Assembly (NCBI GenBank): GCA_944323595.1
Contig: CALUTF010000001.1
Coordinates: forward strand, 62,001 to 126,000
From: Candidatus Gastranaerophilales bacterium
GTDB taxonomy: Bacteria; Cyanobacteriota; Vampirovibrionia; Gastranaerophilales; Gastranaerophilaceae
Length of the DNA stretch: 64,000 bases
Reading direction: 5' to 3'
Shown: piece after piece, positions 27,375-37,537 of the stretch
How positions within the stretch are numbered: position 1 is the first letter of the stretch
Layout: each line of letters begins with the position of its first letter
Notes under the pieces: model-generated
The model's input: the letters and a program-made list of their open reading frames with translations, nothing else
Database searches by the model: none
What the model was told of the DNA's origin: nothing
Program-made: the position numbers and the translations under genes

Positions 27375-28445
27375 TTACACCATTAACCTTTCTGCCTCAT
27401 TCATAACATCTTCCACATGAAGCATTGCGCCTACCGGTTTGCCCAGAAATTCAACAGGAACATTACCATTTACGGCGAGTTTGACATCCCTTACCATCTG
27501 TCCCATATTAATTTCAGTGACAAGGAATTTCTTAACCTTTTTAGAAAGTTCAGCAATCCTGTCTACAGGGAACGGATAAAGAGTAATAGGACGGAAAGCA
27601 CCAACTTTTAGACCTTTTTTACGGCACTCTTTTACTGCTGATTTTACAACTCTGGACATACTGCCGAAACTGACGATTATTAAGTCAGCATCGTCTGTCA
27701 TATATTCTTCGTATTGAACTTCATTCGCTTCAATCTTTTTATATTTTTCAAATAAATGTTCAATATGAACACATTGTCCCTCTTCAGTCGGACCGTAAGA
27801 GCGTATTCTTCTTGACGGTCTTCCTTTTGCTCCGGTCAATGCCCAGCCGGAATTGTCAACTTCCGGATAAGGATATTCGCCAAATTCAACCGGTTCCATC
27901 ATCTGTGCAAGCAAACCATCGGCAAGAAGAACCGTCGGATTTTTATATTTATGAGCGAGATAAAAAGCTTTGTAAGTTAAATCAACGCATTCCTGAACAG
28001 AGGCAGGAGCTAGCACAATAAGTTTATAGTCACCGTCGCCGCCGCCTATTGTTGCCTGATTATAATCCCCCTGTGACGGATAAATATTTCCGAGCCCAGG
28101 GCCGCCGCGCATAACACTTACAAGAACAATCGGAAGCTCATCGGATGCTGCATAAGATAACCCTTCCTGCATCAAAGCAACTGCACATGATGAAGATGAA
28201 GTCATGGCTTTTGCACCTGTGGAGCATGCTCCAAGTACCATATTAATAGCAGCGACTTCACTTTCAGCAGAAACATAGCCTCTGCCCAAATCCTGCATGT
28301 GTTTGCTCATATATTCACCGATTTCACTCTGCGGGGTAATAGGATACCCGAAATAACATTCACAACCTGCATTTATAGCAGCCTGTGCAATTGCATAATT
28401 TCCTTTTGTTAAAACTTTTTTGTTCTCAGCCAGACATTCTGCCAT
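27375..28445 (-). CDS. korA: 2-oxoacid:ferredoxin oxidoreductase, alpha subunit (KorA/VorB type)
   Basis: A 356-residue alpha subunit. Conserved G-Y-P-I-T-P-Q-S-E-I (about 34-43), the R-G-G-P-G-L-G stretch (about 112-118) and the Q-G-D-Y-N-Q-A motif are characteristic; the last two most resemble proteins annotated as branched-chain (Vor) subunits. It binds the 2-oxoacid and forms the pyrophosphate-domain partner of the beta subunit. It directly follows the ferredoxin-like delta gene (8 bp). Confidence 0.92.
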   Translation of the reverse strand: MAECLAENKKVLTKGNYAIAQAAINAGCECYFGYPITPQSEIGEYMSKHMQDLGRGYVSAESEVAAINMVLGACSTGAKAMTSSSSCAVALMQEGLSYAASDELPIVLVSVMRGGPGLGNIYPSQGDYNQATIGGGDGDYKLIVLAPASVQECVDLTYKAFYLAHKYKNPTVLLADGLLAQMMEPVEFGEYPYPEVDNSGWALTGAKGRPSRRIRSYGPTEEGQCVHIEHLFEKYKKIEANEVQYEEYMTDDADLIIVSFGSMSRVVKSAVKECRKKGLKVGAFRPITLYPFPVDRIAELSKKVKKFLVTEINMGQMVRDVKLAVNGNVPVEFLGKPVGAMLHVEDVMNEAERLMV

Positions 28446-28453
28446 ATTTTCAC

Positions 28454-28666
28454 CTACCCTTTGTAAACTTCGGTAATTGCCATATCAGGGCATCTTGTTG
28501 CACACATTGCGCATCCCAGACAAACATGCTCCGGATCATCAAATTCTACGACATGCGCACCGAGCTTATTAACCTTATCACTAACTTTAATAAGCTTTTT
28601 AGGGCATTCGTTTATGCATAAATAACAAGCCTTGCACTTGGTTTCATCTATTACAATATGACTCAT
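28454..28666 (-). CDS. korD: 2-oxoacid:ferredoxin oxidoreductase, delta (2x[4Fe-4S]) subunit
   Basis: A 70-residue ferredoxin-like subunit with two C-x2-C-x2-C-x3-C clusters (CKACYLCINEC and CLGCAMCATRC), each ligating one [4Fe-4S] centre. It relays electrons to external ferredoxin. First gene of the operon. The GTG at 28672 is part of the SD (GAGGTG), so ATG 28666 is taken as start. Confidence 0.92.
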   Translation of the reverse strand: MSHIVIDETKCKACYLCINECPKKLIKVSDKVNKLGAHVVEFDDPEHVCLGCAMCATRCPDMAITEVYKG

Positions 28667-28697
28667 TATCACCTCGTATTTAACTAGTCTGATATTA

Positions 28698-28706
28698 ATT
28701 ATACCA
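28698..28706 (-). promoter_or_regulatory. Extended -10 promoter of the oxidoreductase operon
   Basis: On the minus strand TGG-TATAAT reads 28706 to 28698, with a perfect -10 hexamer. It predicts a leader of about 25 nt that carries the GAGGTG SD. Confidence 0.65.
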
Positions 28707-28784
28707 CTTAAAACTAAAAAAGTTAAATGTATCTTTACAATTGTAATAATAGCACTAAAAATATTGCCCTTTTAGATATTATTC

Positions 28785-28793
28785 TGTTAAAAT
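28785..28793 (+). promoter_or_regulatory. Extended -10 promoter of the giant coiled-coil gene
   Basis: TGT-TAAAAT at 28785-28793, predicting a leader of about 37 nt before ATG 28837. The SD is weak (AAGTGGA). Confidence 0.45.
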
Positions 28794-28836
28794 ATTTATC
28801 AGGGATGTAATATTATTATAGAAAGTGGATATGTAA

Positions 28837-31800
28837 ATGGCACAGAGAGTAGAAGATATTAACGGTTTGGTGAAACTTATCAGTGATGAAAAGGCTGAAA
28901 TTATCAACAAAGTCAACGAGCTTAATCAAAATGCGGAAATTAACGAAATTTTAACTGTGTCTTTACCACAAATTGAAGAATTGATTAACAGCAGATTCAG
29001 TACAACTCTTGAACAATTTTCTGCATTAAGCGGCTCTTTGAATTCGGTGATATCTGCCCAGAATTCTCTTTCTAAAACATCCGAACTTGAAGAATTTTTC
29101 TCATCTTTAAAAACAGATGTAAATAATTTTTATAACGAATTATTAAACCAGCATAATTTTTTGGAATCTGTCCGTCAAAAACTTAATGATATAAATGAGG
29201 ACAAATCTGACAGAGATGAAGTTATCAACAGCGTTATGACGATAAAGTCGGATATGGAAAACTTCAACCGTTCTCTGGAATCCTATGTTATTGATATCAA
29301 TTCCAATCTGCAAAACATCCTCAGACATATCCTTACAATGGATACAACCGAACAAAATGACATAATAAAAAGAGAACTTGAAAATATATTCCTGTCCTCT
29401 AATGCAATACTTTCATCTCTTGAAATTTCAGATAAAAAAGATGATGAAATGTACAATGTAATTTCTTCGGTTGAAAATAAAATTGATGAACTCATAGACA
29501 GAGAACCGGTAAATGCCGTAAAAGCAATCAAAGAATTTCAATCCGCAGTAGATGCACAGTTTAATAAAACTTCATCCGAAATTAATAAGATTGATGACAA
29601 TTTTAAATCACTTTCTTCATCAAATTTAGAACGGATTTTATCTGATATTGAATCTTCATCAGCCAAAATAGATGAATTAAATTCCGTTATTCAGGAAGAT
29701 TTTGCACAGAATTTGTCTTCAATAAAAAGTCTTGTCGAAAATATTTCAATAGATACGCCGTCAATAATACCTGAAAATCCGGCATTATCAGGAAAATTAG
29801 ACGACATATTAAAAGCTATAAATAATATTGAAATCCCGAACATCCCTGAATATGATATTGAACAAAATATAAATATTCTGAAAAACTCTCTCGGCTCAAT
29901 ATCAGAAATTTTGAATTCAATAAAATTATCCGATAACGGAGAAGCGGCAGAAAAACTTACTTCTTTGGAAGTTGCCTTATCACAGGGTATCAGCCACTAC
30001 GATGACAACATAATTGCACTGAATAATAATTTTAGTGAATACATCTCATCAATACAAAAAATCAGTGAATTAACAGACGAAAAACTGGATAATTCCATCT
30101 CAGGAATTTCGGAAGTTAAACTGGAAATAAAAGGACTGATTGAATCTCTTGAACAATTTAATTCAAAAGCTGATTTACGTCTTGAAACATCTTTAGAATC
30201 TTTCAAAGAAGTCGATGCCACTATCCGTGAAAAATTAGATGAAATAACAAACGCAATCAGAATAAGCAGCGATTCTACAACAAATAAATTTGAAAATATA
30301 AATTCAACAATTTCAACAAATCTTGAAACAGTAAATGAAAAACTTGACAATATTTCATCCTCAATTGATACCCGTCTGAACGGAGTAAACGAACTCCTGA
30401 CAGGAAGCACCGCCGGTCTTAACGAAACAATCAGCGGTCAAATAAGCGATGCAGTAAACATCATTAATCAAAATAATACCGAAGTTGGTGACAGATTGAA
30501 TAATCTTTCTACAGTAATGGAAGAAAGATTAACTAATGTAAGCGAGTCACTTAACCAAACTTCAACCGGAATGAATACTGTTATCGAAAATACATCAACA
30601 GCAATTCAGGATAATATCAATTTGATTAACGAAAATATTTCTTCAAGAAATGACAAAGTTAATGAAAAACTTGATAATATCACTTCTGCTATTGATGAAA
30701 AAATCAATAATGTAAATGATTCTCTTATTCAAACAACTGACGGGCTTCATACAATAGTAGAATCCACCGGAATGGAACTTCAGGGAAAAATTAATCTGGT
30801 TAATGAATATATTTTATTAAAAAGTCAGGAAGTACACGAAAAACTGGATAATTTTTCTTCCGCAATTGATAATAAATTAGGCAGCACTAATGAATCAATT
30901 GTACAAACAACTGACGGCATTCACTCTTTATTAGAAACAACAGGCACATCCATACAGGAAAATATCAATTTAGTTAACGAAAATATTTCTTCAAGAAACG
31001 ACAAGGTTAATGAAAAACTTGATAACATTTCTACTATTATTGATGAAAAAGTAAGTAATGTTAACGAATCACTATTACAAACAACAAATGGTATTCATTC
31101 ACTTTTAGAAACAACCAGCACTAGTGTACAGGAAAATATCAATTTGATTAACGAAAATATTTCTTCAAGAAATGATATAGTTAATGAAAAACTTGATAAT
31201 CTTTCATCTGTTGTCAATGAAAGACTAACTAACGTCAGTGAAACTCTTAACCAAACATCTGCCGGATTAAATTCTATTATCGAAAATTCTAATACAGATG
31301 TTCAGGAAAAAATAAACATTGTCAACGAAAACCTGACAACAACAGGCACACAAATCAATGAAAAATTAGACAATGTCACTACAATTGTAAGCGAAAATCT
31401 GAATAATGTAAGCGGTTTTCTCACACAAACATCGGAAAACCTTAATACTTATATTGAAAGTACAAACAGCGGTATTCAGGAAAAAATTAATATAGTTAAT
31501 GAAACTATATCAACTAACAGTGAAAAATTTAACGAAAAATTTGATAACTTCAGTGCCGATATGGATGCGAAATTAAATAGCGTAAGCGGTACATTGAACA
31601 TGACATCAAATGCAATAAATTCTGCAATATCCACTACAGAATCCCACCTTATAGATTCATTAAATACCGTAAGCAATACCATTGCATCAAGCAGAAATGA
31701 TTTAAGCCTTGAAATTCAGAATATAAACACATCCATTGCTGAAAATGTCGGAAATCTGATAAATCAAACTCTGGATAATAATTCTCAAAATTTAGACGAA

Positions 31801-34800
31801 AAACTCAATGCAATCAACACATCGTTAAAAGACCAGTTGCTGTCAATAGACGAATCTTTAAGCGTGAATACGGCAAATATGAACACCGTATCAGAAAATG
31901 TTAACAGTTCTATTCAAAACGGAATTAATGTCCTGACAGATGAACTGAAAACAAATTCTATAACCATAAATGAAAAACTAGATGATGTCACTAATGCAAT
32001 AAATTCACAATTGTCATCAGTTAATGATGCCCTTAATATGACAACGGAAACTTTCGGTTCCAAAGTTGAAAGTCTGACAGGAGATTTGCTTGAACAACTT
32101 AAAAATGCAAATGAAAAAGCAGGTTTAAATTCAACAGATATCAATGCAACAATAGCAGACCTGAATATTTCTATGAAAGATTGCATTGACAATATAAGTT
32201 CAACACTTTCCGCAAACACCGCCAATTTAAATGAAAAAACAGAAAATATAGAAGGCACCCTGAAAGAACAGTTAGGTACCGTCAATGCTGCACTTGCAGA
32301 TAATATAGAGCATATCAATCAGCTTCTCGGTGATGTAAATTCGACAGTTGAAAGCAAACTTTGTGAAATTAATTCAAATGTTGACGTTAACGTAAGTTCA
32401 ATAAAAGAATGCTTTGACTCTGCACTAAGTGCACTTGATATGGTGAGAACCGATATCATCGACAATCTGGCAGATAATAACGACAGTCTGACAGAACTTG
32501 TAAACAATACCATAAAAGAAATTAAAGAAATTAATACCGACACAGATGATGATATGCAAGACAAATTCACAAACCTGCGTGAACAGATTCTTGCAGTAAT
32601 ACTTGAACTGCAGGCCCGTCAGGAAGAAATGCTGAGTATCACAAAAAGAAGTGATGAAAGAAACCTGCAGGCACTTGATGATATTTCTATAACTATAAAA
32701 ACTGTTGAAAATAATCTTCAAACAACTACAAATGAATATAAACAATTGTTTGAAGTTAAAATGGCAGAATTAAAAAATGATGTTGATATAATACAACAGA
32801 TGCTCTCCGGCAGTGATGGAGAATTTAATGAAAAAATCTTCAACAAATTATTTACAGTTGAAGCACTTATAAATGAAGTTTCAGACAAGTATGAAGAGAA
32901 ACTGACAACACTCAGCAGCAGCATAACAAACTATATCAATAATGTTCAAAAAAATAATGAAGATGCTGAAATTAAATTAGGTAACTCTGTTTCCGAAATT
33001 GCAGAAATAAGAAATGACCTGCAAAAAATAGCAGATGAACTTAATACAGTAGAAAATAATCAGGATGTAAAATTCTACGAACTGACTGAAAATTTAAATT
33101 CAAAAATAGAAGATATCATCTTAAATATTGCAGGCTTAAAAGATATTGTTCAGGTAGGTGCAAAAGATGAACTTAAACAAAATTTATCAGAACTTGATTT
33201 AAAATTTGAACAGTTGTTCGCAAGCCTGAATAAAGTAAAAGAATTCACACCTGAAAATATCGACCAGTCATTCATTGAACTGGAAGAAAAATTAGGCGCA
33301 GTAAAACAGGAAATTAATCTTGTAAATACAGATATAATTGATGCGATAGACACAAAAACCTCATCAATAATAGAAAATTTCGCACCGATAAGAGAAGCGG
33401 TAACACAAATTTTAGACTTTGATTTCAGTCAAATTATTACAGAAGTAAAAACTCAGGTAGAACTTTCTTATCTGAATTTGACATCTGACCTGAACAGCAG
33501 TCTTACAATGAGTCAGGAAGCCGTTTCAAAACTGGAAACTGTATTCAAAGATGTCGCTAAAAAGATTATTGCAATAGATAATCAGATGACGGATTTTTCA
33601 AGAAATAACCTTGAAATTCTAAATCTCACAATAGAAAACATAAATAAAGTTGTAGAAAAAAATCTTGATGAAACAACAACTCTTTCTATTCAGTGGAAAA
33701 GCGGAATTGAAGCTATTGAAGAAAAAATTGCAGCGGCCAATGAACAATACGAATTATCCCTGAAGAATTACATGGATAATCTCAAAGAAGAACTGCAAAA
33801 AAATATAGATACCAACTTTGAAAACATCAAATCATTTGTTTCTGTAGTTGCAAACGAAGAAGATGCATTACATTCTATTGATATTCTGAAAGAAGAACTC
33901 TCAAACAGAATGGAAGTTCTTACAAATTCTTTCAGGGAAGAAATAGCGAAAACAAACGGTCAAACTGCTGATATGCAAAAATTCTCAACAGATATGAAAT
34001 CCTATATGGATAAACTTCTGGTGAATTTTGCAAAACATATTGAAACGTCAGTTAATGGAAATTCTCTGTCATCAGAACAAATTAATGAAGTTCTCTCAAA
34101 CTGGGCATCAAATCTGAATTCAGATATTATCAAAGAATTTGATTCAATATCCGACAAACTTTCAGATATACAAACAACTATCAACCTCAATGACACATCC
34201 GATATTTCAAAAAATATTCAGGAAACACTTGAAGCTCTACATGAAAAAGTTGATGTGCTTGCGATGGCTGACGACTCAAGCGAAGATATAATCTACGAAA
34301 TAGAAGATATCAAAAATATTCTGACAAAAGTAAGCGGAAAAAGCGAAGAGTTTAATGATCTTCTAAAAGAAATTAATAAAATAGAAGAAAGCTCATCAAA
34401 AAATGCAAATGACATAAAAGAATCCGTAATGTCAGCAATAATTGCCGTATTCGATCAAATTTCTTTTGTTGAAGAGTCTGAAGATATCAAAGATTTTGTA
34501 GAAGAAAAAACAGACGAAATTAACCAGAACCTCATAGAGGTCCGCAATCAATTAAAACAAATCGGCGTTGGAGATTCACAAGATTATTCCTATACACTTC
34601 AGGACGTTGAATCCGATATAGCAAAACTCCGTATGGTTTTGAATGAAATGTCACAATCCTCCTCAAGTGATGATGTACTGGAAATTTTAGACAATATCCA
34701 TAAAATTTCAGGCTCCATAGACGGATTACAGGCAAGCCTGACAACCGACCAGATTTATGACCTGAAGAATGATGTTGAACGTCTGAACGAAGATATTGTA

Positions 34801-35352
34801 AGTATCAGCACCAGAACCAACAAATTGCTTCTAACCTCCGACGAATCTTATAAAGCATTAAACAACGGTCTGGATGAATTCAGTAAAGTAATCCTGAAAC
34901 TTGAAGAGCGTATTAATATTCTTGATAATACCAAAAACTCCGAAAGAATAGAAAAGAAACTGGATAACGTAAATTCCATGGTATCGGTAATCGCAAATTC
35001 AAGCAAGGTAATGAATCAGGTAATGATGTACCTCGGCGAATGGATAGATACAACAAGCGAAAACATCGGAGCAATTTCGGAAAAAACATCTGAAATTGAT
35101 GAAATAAAAGAAATAATAACGGATTTACGCGATACAATTCCGTCAAAATCCGCAATATTAGATGCATTAGAAAACCGTTTTGAAGAGCAGCAGCAAAGAT
35201 TAGACAGGCTTGAAATGAAGTTTGACAGAGTGCTTGCACTACTGGAAGACAGAGATGACGCAAGACTGAACAAAAAATTCGAAAGAATTGAAAAACAAAT
35301 GACAAAATTAAGTATAAATATCGAAAAGCTGGCTTCATATGTTGACGAATAA
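28837..35352 (+). CDS. Giant coiled-coil protein with tandem 58-residue repeats
   Basis: A 2171-residue protein, the largest gene in the window, matching no family I recognise. It has no signal peptide, no membrane segment and almost no Cys, Pro or Trp; nearly the whole chain is Asn/Ser/Glu/Leu/Ile-rich amphipathic helix. Residues 594-941 hold six in-register repeats of exactly 58 residues, each with a core N-E-K-L-D-N and a Q-T-(T/S)-x-G segment. Degenerate copies precede (540-593) and related units follow. The last 60 residues are a charged coiled coil ending E-K-L-A-S-Y-V-D-E. A cytoplasmic filament, scaffold or spacer is the natural reading, as for other long bacterial coiled-coil proteins; this is inference. 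Its end overlaps the glcD-like start by 14 bp. Confidence 0.85.
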   Translation: MAQRVEDINGLVKLISDEKAEIINKVNELNQNAEINEILTVSLPQIEELINSRFSTTLEQFSALSGSLNSVISAQNSLSKTSELEEFFSSLKTDVNNFYNELLNQHNFLESVRQKLNDINEDKSDRDEVINSVMTIKSDMENFNRSLESYVIDINSNLQNILRHILTMDTTEQNDIIKRELENIFLSSNAILSSLEISDKKDDEMYNVISSVENKIDELIDREPVNAVKAIKEFQSAVDAQFNKTSSEINKIDDNFKSLSSSNLERILSDIESSSAKIDELNSVIQEDFAQNLSSIKSLVENISIDTPSIIPENPALSGKLDDILKAINNIEIPNIPEYDIEQNINILKNSLGSISEILNSIKLSDNGEAAEKLTSLEVALSQGISHYDDNIIALNNNFSEYISSIQKISELTDEKLDNSISGISEVKLEIKGLIESLEQFNSKADLRLETSLESFKEVDATIREKLDEITNAIRISSDSTTNKFENINSTISTNLETVNEKLDNISSSIDTRLNGVNELLTGSTAGLNETISGQISDAVNIINQNNTEVGDRLNNLSTVMEERLTNVSESLNQTSTGMNTVIENTSTAIQDNINLINENISSRNDKVNEKLDNITSAIDEKINNVNDSLIQTTDGLHTIVESTGMELQGKINLVNEYILLKSQEVHEKLDNFSSAIDNKLGSTNESIVQTTDGIHSLLETTGTSIQENINLVNENISSRNDKVNEKLDNISTIIDEKVSNVNESLLQTTNGIHSLLETTSTSVQENINLINENISSRNDIVNEKLDNLSSVVNERLTNVSETLNQTSAGLNSIIENSNTDVQEKINIVNENLTTTGTQINEKLDNVTTIVSENLNNVSGFLTQTSENLNTYIESTNSGIQEKINIVNETISTNSEKFNEKFDNFSADMDAKLNSVSGTLNMTSNAINSAISTTESHLIDSLNTVSNTIASSRNDLSLEIQNINTSIAENVGNLINQTLDNNSQNLDEKLNAINTSLKDQLLSIDESLSVNTANMNTVSENVNSSIQNGINVLTDELKTNSITINEKLDDVTNAINSQLSSVNDALNMTTETFGSKVESLTGDLLEQLKNANEKAGLNSTDINATIADLNISMKDCIDNISSTLSANTANLNEKTENIEGTLKEQLGTVNAALADNIEHINQLLGDVNSTVESKLCEINSNVDVNVSSIKECFDSALSALDMVRTDIIDNLADNNDSLTELVNNTIKEIKEINTDTDDDMQDKFTNLREQILAVILELQARQEEMLSITKRSDERNLQALDDISITIKTVENNLQTTTNEYKQLFEVKMAELKNDVDIIQQMLSGSDGEFNEKIFNKLFTVEALINEVSDKYEEKLTTLSSSITNYINNVQKNNEDAEIKLGNSVSEIAEIRNDLQKIADELNTVENNQDVKFYELTENLNSKIEDIILNIAGLKDIVQVGAKDELKQNLSELDLKFEQLFASLNKVKEFTPENIDQSFIELEEKLGAVKQEINLVNTDIIDAIDTKTSSIIENFAPIREAVTQILDFDFSQIITEVKTQVELSYLNLTSDLNSSLTMSQEAVSKLETVFKDVAKKIIAIDNQMTDFSRNNLEILNLTIENINKVVEKNLDETTTLSIQWKSGIEAIEEKIAAANEQYELSLKNYMDNLKEELQKNIDTNFENIKSFVSVVANEEDALHSIDILKEELSNRMEVLTNSFREEIAKTNGQTADMQKFSTDMKSYMDKLLVNFAKHIETSVNGNSLSSEQINEVLSNWASNLNSDIIKEFDSISDKLSDIQTTINLNDTSDISKNIQETLEALHEKVDVLAMADDSSEDIIYEIEDIKNILTKVSGKSEEFNDLLKEINKIEESSSKNANDIKESVMSAIIAVFDQISFVEESEDIKDFVEEKTDEINQNLIEVRNQLKQIGVGDSQDYSYTLQDVESDIAKLRMVLNEMSQSSSSDDVLEILDNIHKISGSIDGLQASLTTDQIYDLKNDVERLNEDIVSISTRTNKLLLTSDESYKALNNGLDEFSKVILKLEERINILDNTKNSERIEKKLDNVNSMVSVIANSSKVMNQVMMYLGEWIDTTSENIGAISEKTSEIDEIKEIITDLRDTIPSKSAILDALENRFEEQQQRLDRLEMKFDRVLALLEDRDDARLNKKFERIEKQMTKLSINIEKLASYVDE
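30616..31659 (+). repeat. Six tandem 174-bp (58-codon) repeats inside the coiled-coil gene
   Basis: Unit starts at 30616, 30790, 30964, 31138, 31312 and 31486, each 174 bp. Units 1, 3 and 4 share long identical DNA blocks (for example AATATTTCTTCAAGAAATGA), while units 5 and 6 have drifted, so the array shows recent as well as old duplication. Confidence 0.85.
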
Positions 35353-36724
35353 CAAACTGATTAAAGAACTAAAAAAAAATTTGACCCCTGATAATGTCCT
35401 TGCCACACCGGAGGAACGATATGTTTATGCGCAGGATGCCTCAAATATACGTGATATCAACAGGCTTCCGGATGCAGTAGTGTTTGTTAATAACATAGAG
35501 GATATCCAAAAAGTTCTCCTGACAGCCAATAAACATAAAATCCCCGTAATCTGCCGCGGAGCAGGAACAAACGTTGTCGGAGCATGCCGGACAGACCACG
35601 GCGGCATTGTATTGAATTTTTCCAGAATGAACAAAATTCTTGAAATTAATCAGGAAAACATGACAGCCCGTGTTGAACCCGGAGTTATTGTCGGCGATTT
35701 ACAAAAAGAAGCGGATAAACTGGGATTGTATTATCCGCCTGATCCGTCAAACCTTGCCGTATCTACAATAGGCGGGAGTATTGCCCAGTCCTCCGGAGGC
35801 GCCAGAACTTTTAAATATGGTTCTACAAAAGATTACGTTCTGGATTTACTTGTTGTTATGGCAAACGGAGAAGTATTAAGAACCGGCTCCAATACCATTA
35901 AAAATGCAACAGGCTACAATCTTGGCAGCCTTTTCATCGGCTCCGAAGGTACACTTGGTATAGTTGCAGAAGCAACTCTTAAACTAATCCCGAAACCGGA
36001 ATGCAGAAAAGTAATTATGGCATACTTTGACACTATAGACGACGCAATCAAAGCGGTAAACGGGATTATTGAACAGAGAATTTATCCGACAACTCTGGAT
36101 TTTATGGATAAAAATGCAATTCAAACCGTAGAAAAATTTTATCCGTCAGGACTTTTATGTGACAAAGACGCCGCACTGGTAATAGAAGTAGACGGCTTTG
36201 CCTGTGCAATTGACTACCAGAGAGATATTGTCGTATCTATTTTAAATAAATGTGGAGCAAGCGCAATACAATATTCAAATAATGAAGAAGAATACGAAAG
36301 AATATGGACAGCAAGACGTTCATCAATGGGCGCCTGCGCAAAATTAAAACCCAATGTGACAACTGATGATATGATAGTTCCGCGGTCAAAATTATCCGAA
36401 CTTGTCCGTGGTACAAGAGCAATCTGTGAAAAATATAATTTGACAGTATGCATGGTAGGTCATGTCGGCGATGGAAGTATTCATCCGCAAATACCTGTAG
36501 ATTACAGAGATGAAGATGAATACAACCGCTTAAAAAAAGCAAAATCAGAAATGTATGAATTAACCGCGAGATTAGGCGGGATATTATCAGGAGAGCACGG
36601 AATAGGTTCCGAAAAACGTCCTTACATTTCAAAAGTTGTAAATTCAACCGCGCTTGATTATATGCGTAAAATCAAAAAGACCTTTGATCCTAATAATATA
36701 TTGAACCCGTACAAAATTTTCTAA
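35339..36724 (+). CDS. FAD-linked oxidase, GlcD-like
   Basis: A 461-residue flavoprotein of the VAO/PCMH family. The FAD site is visible in I-C-R-G-A-G-T-N-V-V-G-A (about 70-81) and in P-P-D-P-S-N-L-A-V-S-T-I-G-G-S (about 137-151). The C-terminal FAD-oxidase domain ends in G-G-I-L-S-G-E-H-G-I-G. Relatives oxidise glycolate or D-lactate in the cytoplasm and pass electrons to an Fe-S partner; no GlcE/GlcF gene is adjacent, so a single-subunit D-2-hydroxyacid dehydrogenase role is also possible. Start overlaps the preceding gene by 14 bp in another frame. The next gene follows by 9 bp. Confidence 0.92.
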   Translation: MLTNNKLIKELKKNLTPDNVLATPEERYVYAQDASNIRDINRLPDAVVFVNNIEDIQKVLLTANKHKIPVICRGAGTNVVGACRTDHGGIVLNFSRMNKILEINQENMTARVEPGVIVGDLQKEADKLGLYYPPDPSNLAVSTIGGSIAQSSGGARTFKYGSTKDYVLDLLVVMANGEVLRTGSNTIKNATGYNLGSLFIGSEGTLGIVAEATLKLIPKPECRKVIMAYFDTIDDAIKAVNGIIEQRIYPTTLDFMDKNAIQTVEKFYPSGLLCDKDAALVIEVDGFACAIDYQRDIVVSILNKCGASAIQYSNNEEEYERIWTARRSSMGACAKLKPNVTTDDMIVPRSKLSELVRGTRAICEKYNLTVCMVGHVGDGSIHPQIPVDYRDEDEYNRLKKAKSEMYELTARLGGILSGEHGIGSEKRPYISKVVNSTALDYMRKIKKTFDPNNILNPYKIF

Positions 36725-36733
36725 AGGGAGTAA

Positions 36734-37528
36734 ATGGAAGAAAAAGCACTTGTAAAATATTTCAGAACACTCGGTCTAACCGTAAACCGCTCCACAAAAG
36801 CCCGCGGACATCAGGGGTTTTATTTGCAAAACAGGATTGATGTATCAAAAAATACACCGCCGCACAGGGTAGTACCGACACTTCTGCATGAATTTGCACA
36901 CTACATTCATTCCCGGATAGAACCTGATATGCCCAGAACCGGAGGAACATTTACGGCTTTATTCGGGGAAGAAAATCCCATATTCATTGAAGAACTTCTA
37001 AAAGTCACCAACTTTGTTGACGAAAATTCAATGTTTCTTAAACTCTATGAACACAAAGACAGATTAAAGAATAAAATCAAAGATTTAGAACAAAGAATAA
37101 AAGCAGATTATCCCAAATTTATGCGTTCAAAAAAGTTCAAAGACTTTGACAAATACATCAAAAAAACAAATGCCCGTTATCTTTTAAAATACGACAGAGT
37201 AAAACTGATTGAAAAAGGATTTTTCAAAAAAACAACAACTATATACACAATAGAGAATATTGAGCGGGATTTTCCGGAAATGCCGGCGGCATTTGCAGCA
37301 TACATAAGGCTTCGCTCTGCGCAAAGACGGCAGGCAAGGGTGAGTGCAAAAATTTCACGTTACAAAAAATATTACGAAAAACCCTCTGAGCTTTTTGCAA
37401 GACTGGTCGAGGGGCTTTACATTGACAGAGAATGGACAGAAGCTCTGGCGCCATACACATGCGAATGTTTCTACAAACATTTGCAAAACGGCTACTATAA
37501 AGAATTATCCACGGTTTTGCCCGTATAG
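36734..37528 (+). CDS. Putative zinc metallopeptidase-like protein (HExxH)
   Basis: A 264-residue protein with a clear zinc-binding helix L-L-H-E-F-A-H-Y-I-H (about 52-61) preceded by an N-terminal domain with an R-x-H-R-V-V-P-T strand, as in SprT/IrrE-type gluzincins. A later E-K-P-S-E-L-F-A-R helix could supply the third ligand. The middle (about 100-190) is Lys-rich and helical. No signal peptide, so it should be cytoplasmic. Substrate and pathway are unknown. SD AAGGGAG precedes the ATG, and it follows the glcD-like gene by 9 bp in an apparent operon. Confidence 0.7.
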   Translation: MEEKALVKYFRTLGLTVNRSTKARGHQGFYLQNRIDVSKNTPPHRVVPTLLHEFAHYIHSRIEPDMPRTGGTFTALFGEENPIFIEELLKVTNFVDENSMFLKLYEHKDRLKNKIKDLEQRIKADYPKFMRSKKFKDFDKYIKKTNARYLLKYDRVKLIEKGFFKKTTTIYTIENIERDFPEMPAAFAAYIRLRSAQRRQARVSAKISRYKKYYEKPSELFARLVEGLYIDREWTEALAPYTCECFYKHLQNGYYKELSTVLPV

Positions 37529-37537
37529 TATAATATG

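Noticed and set aside
30616-31659. CRISPR-like array
   Set aside because: The 174-bp units are in-frame protein repeats without spacers, and no cas gene is present.
32425-32745. Minus-strand ORFs opposite the giant coiled-coil gene
   Set aside because: They are shadows created by the biased composition of the plus-strand gene; none has an SD or recognisable domain.
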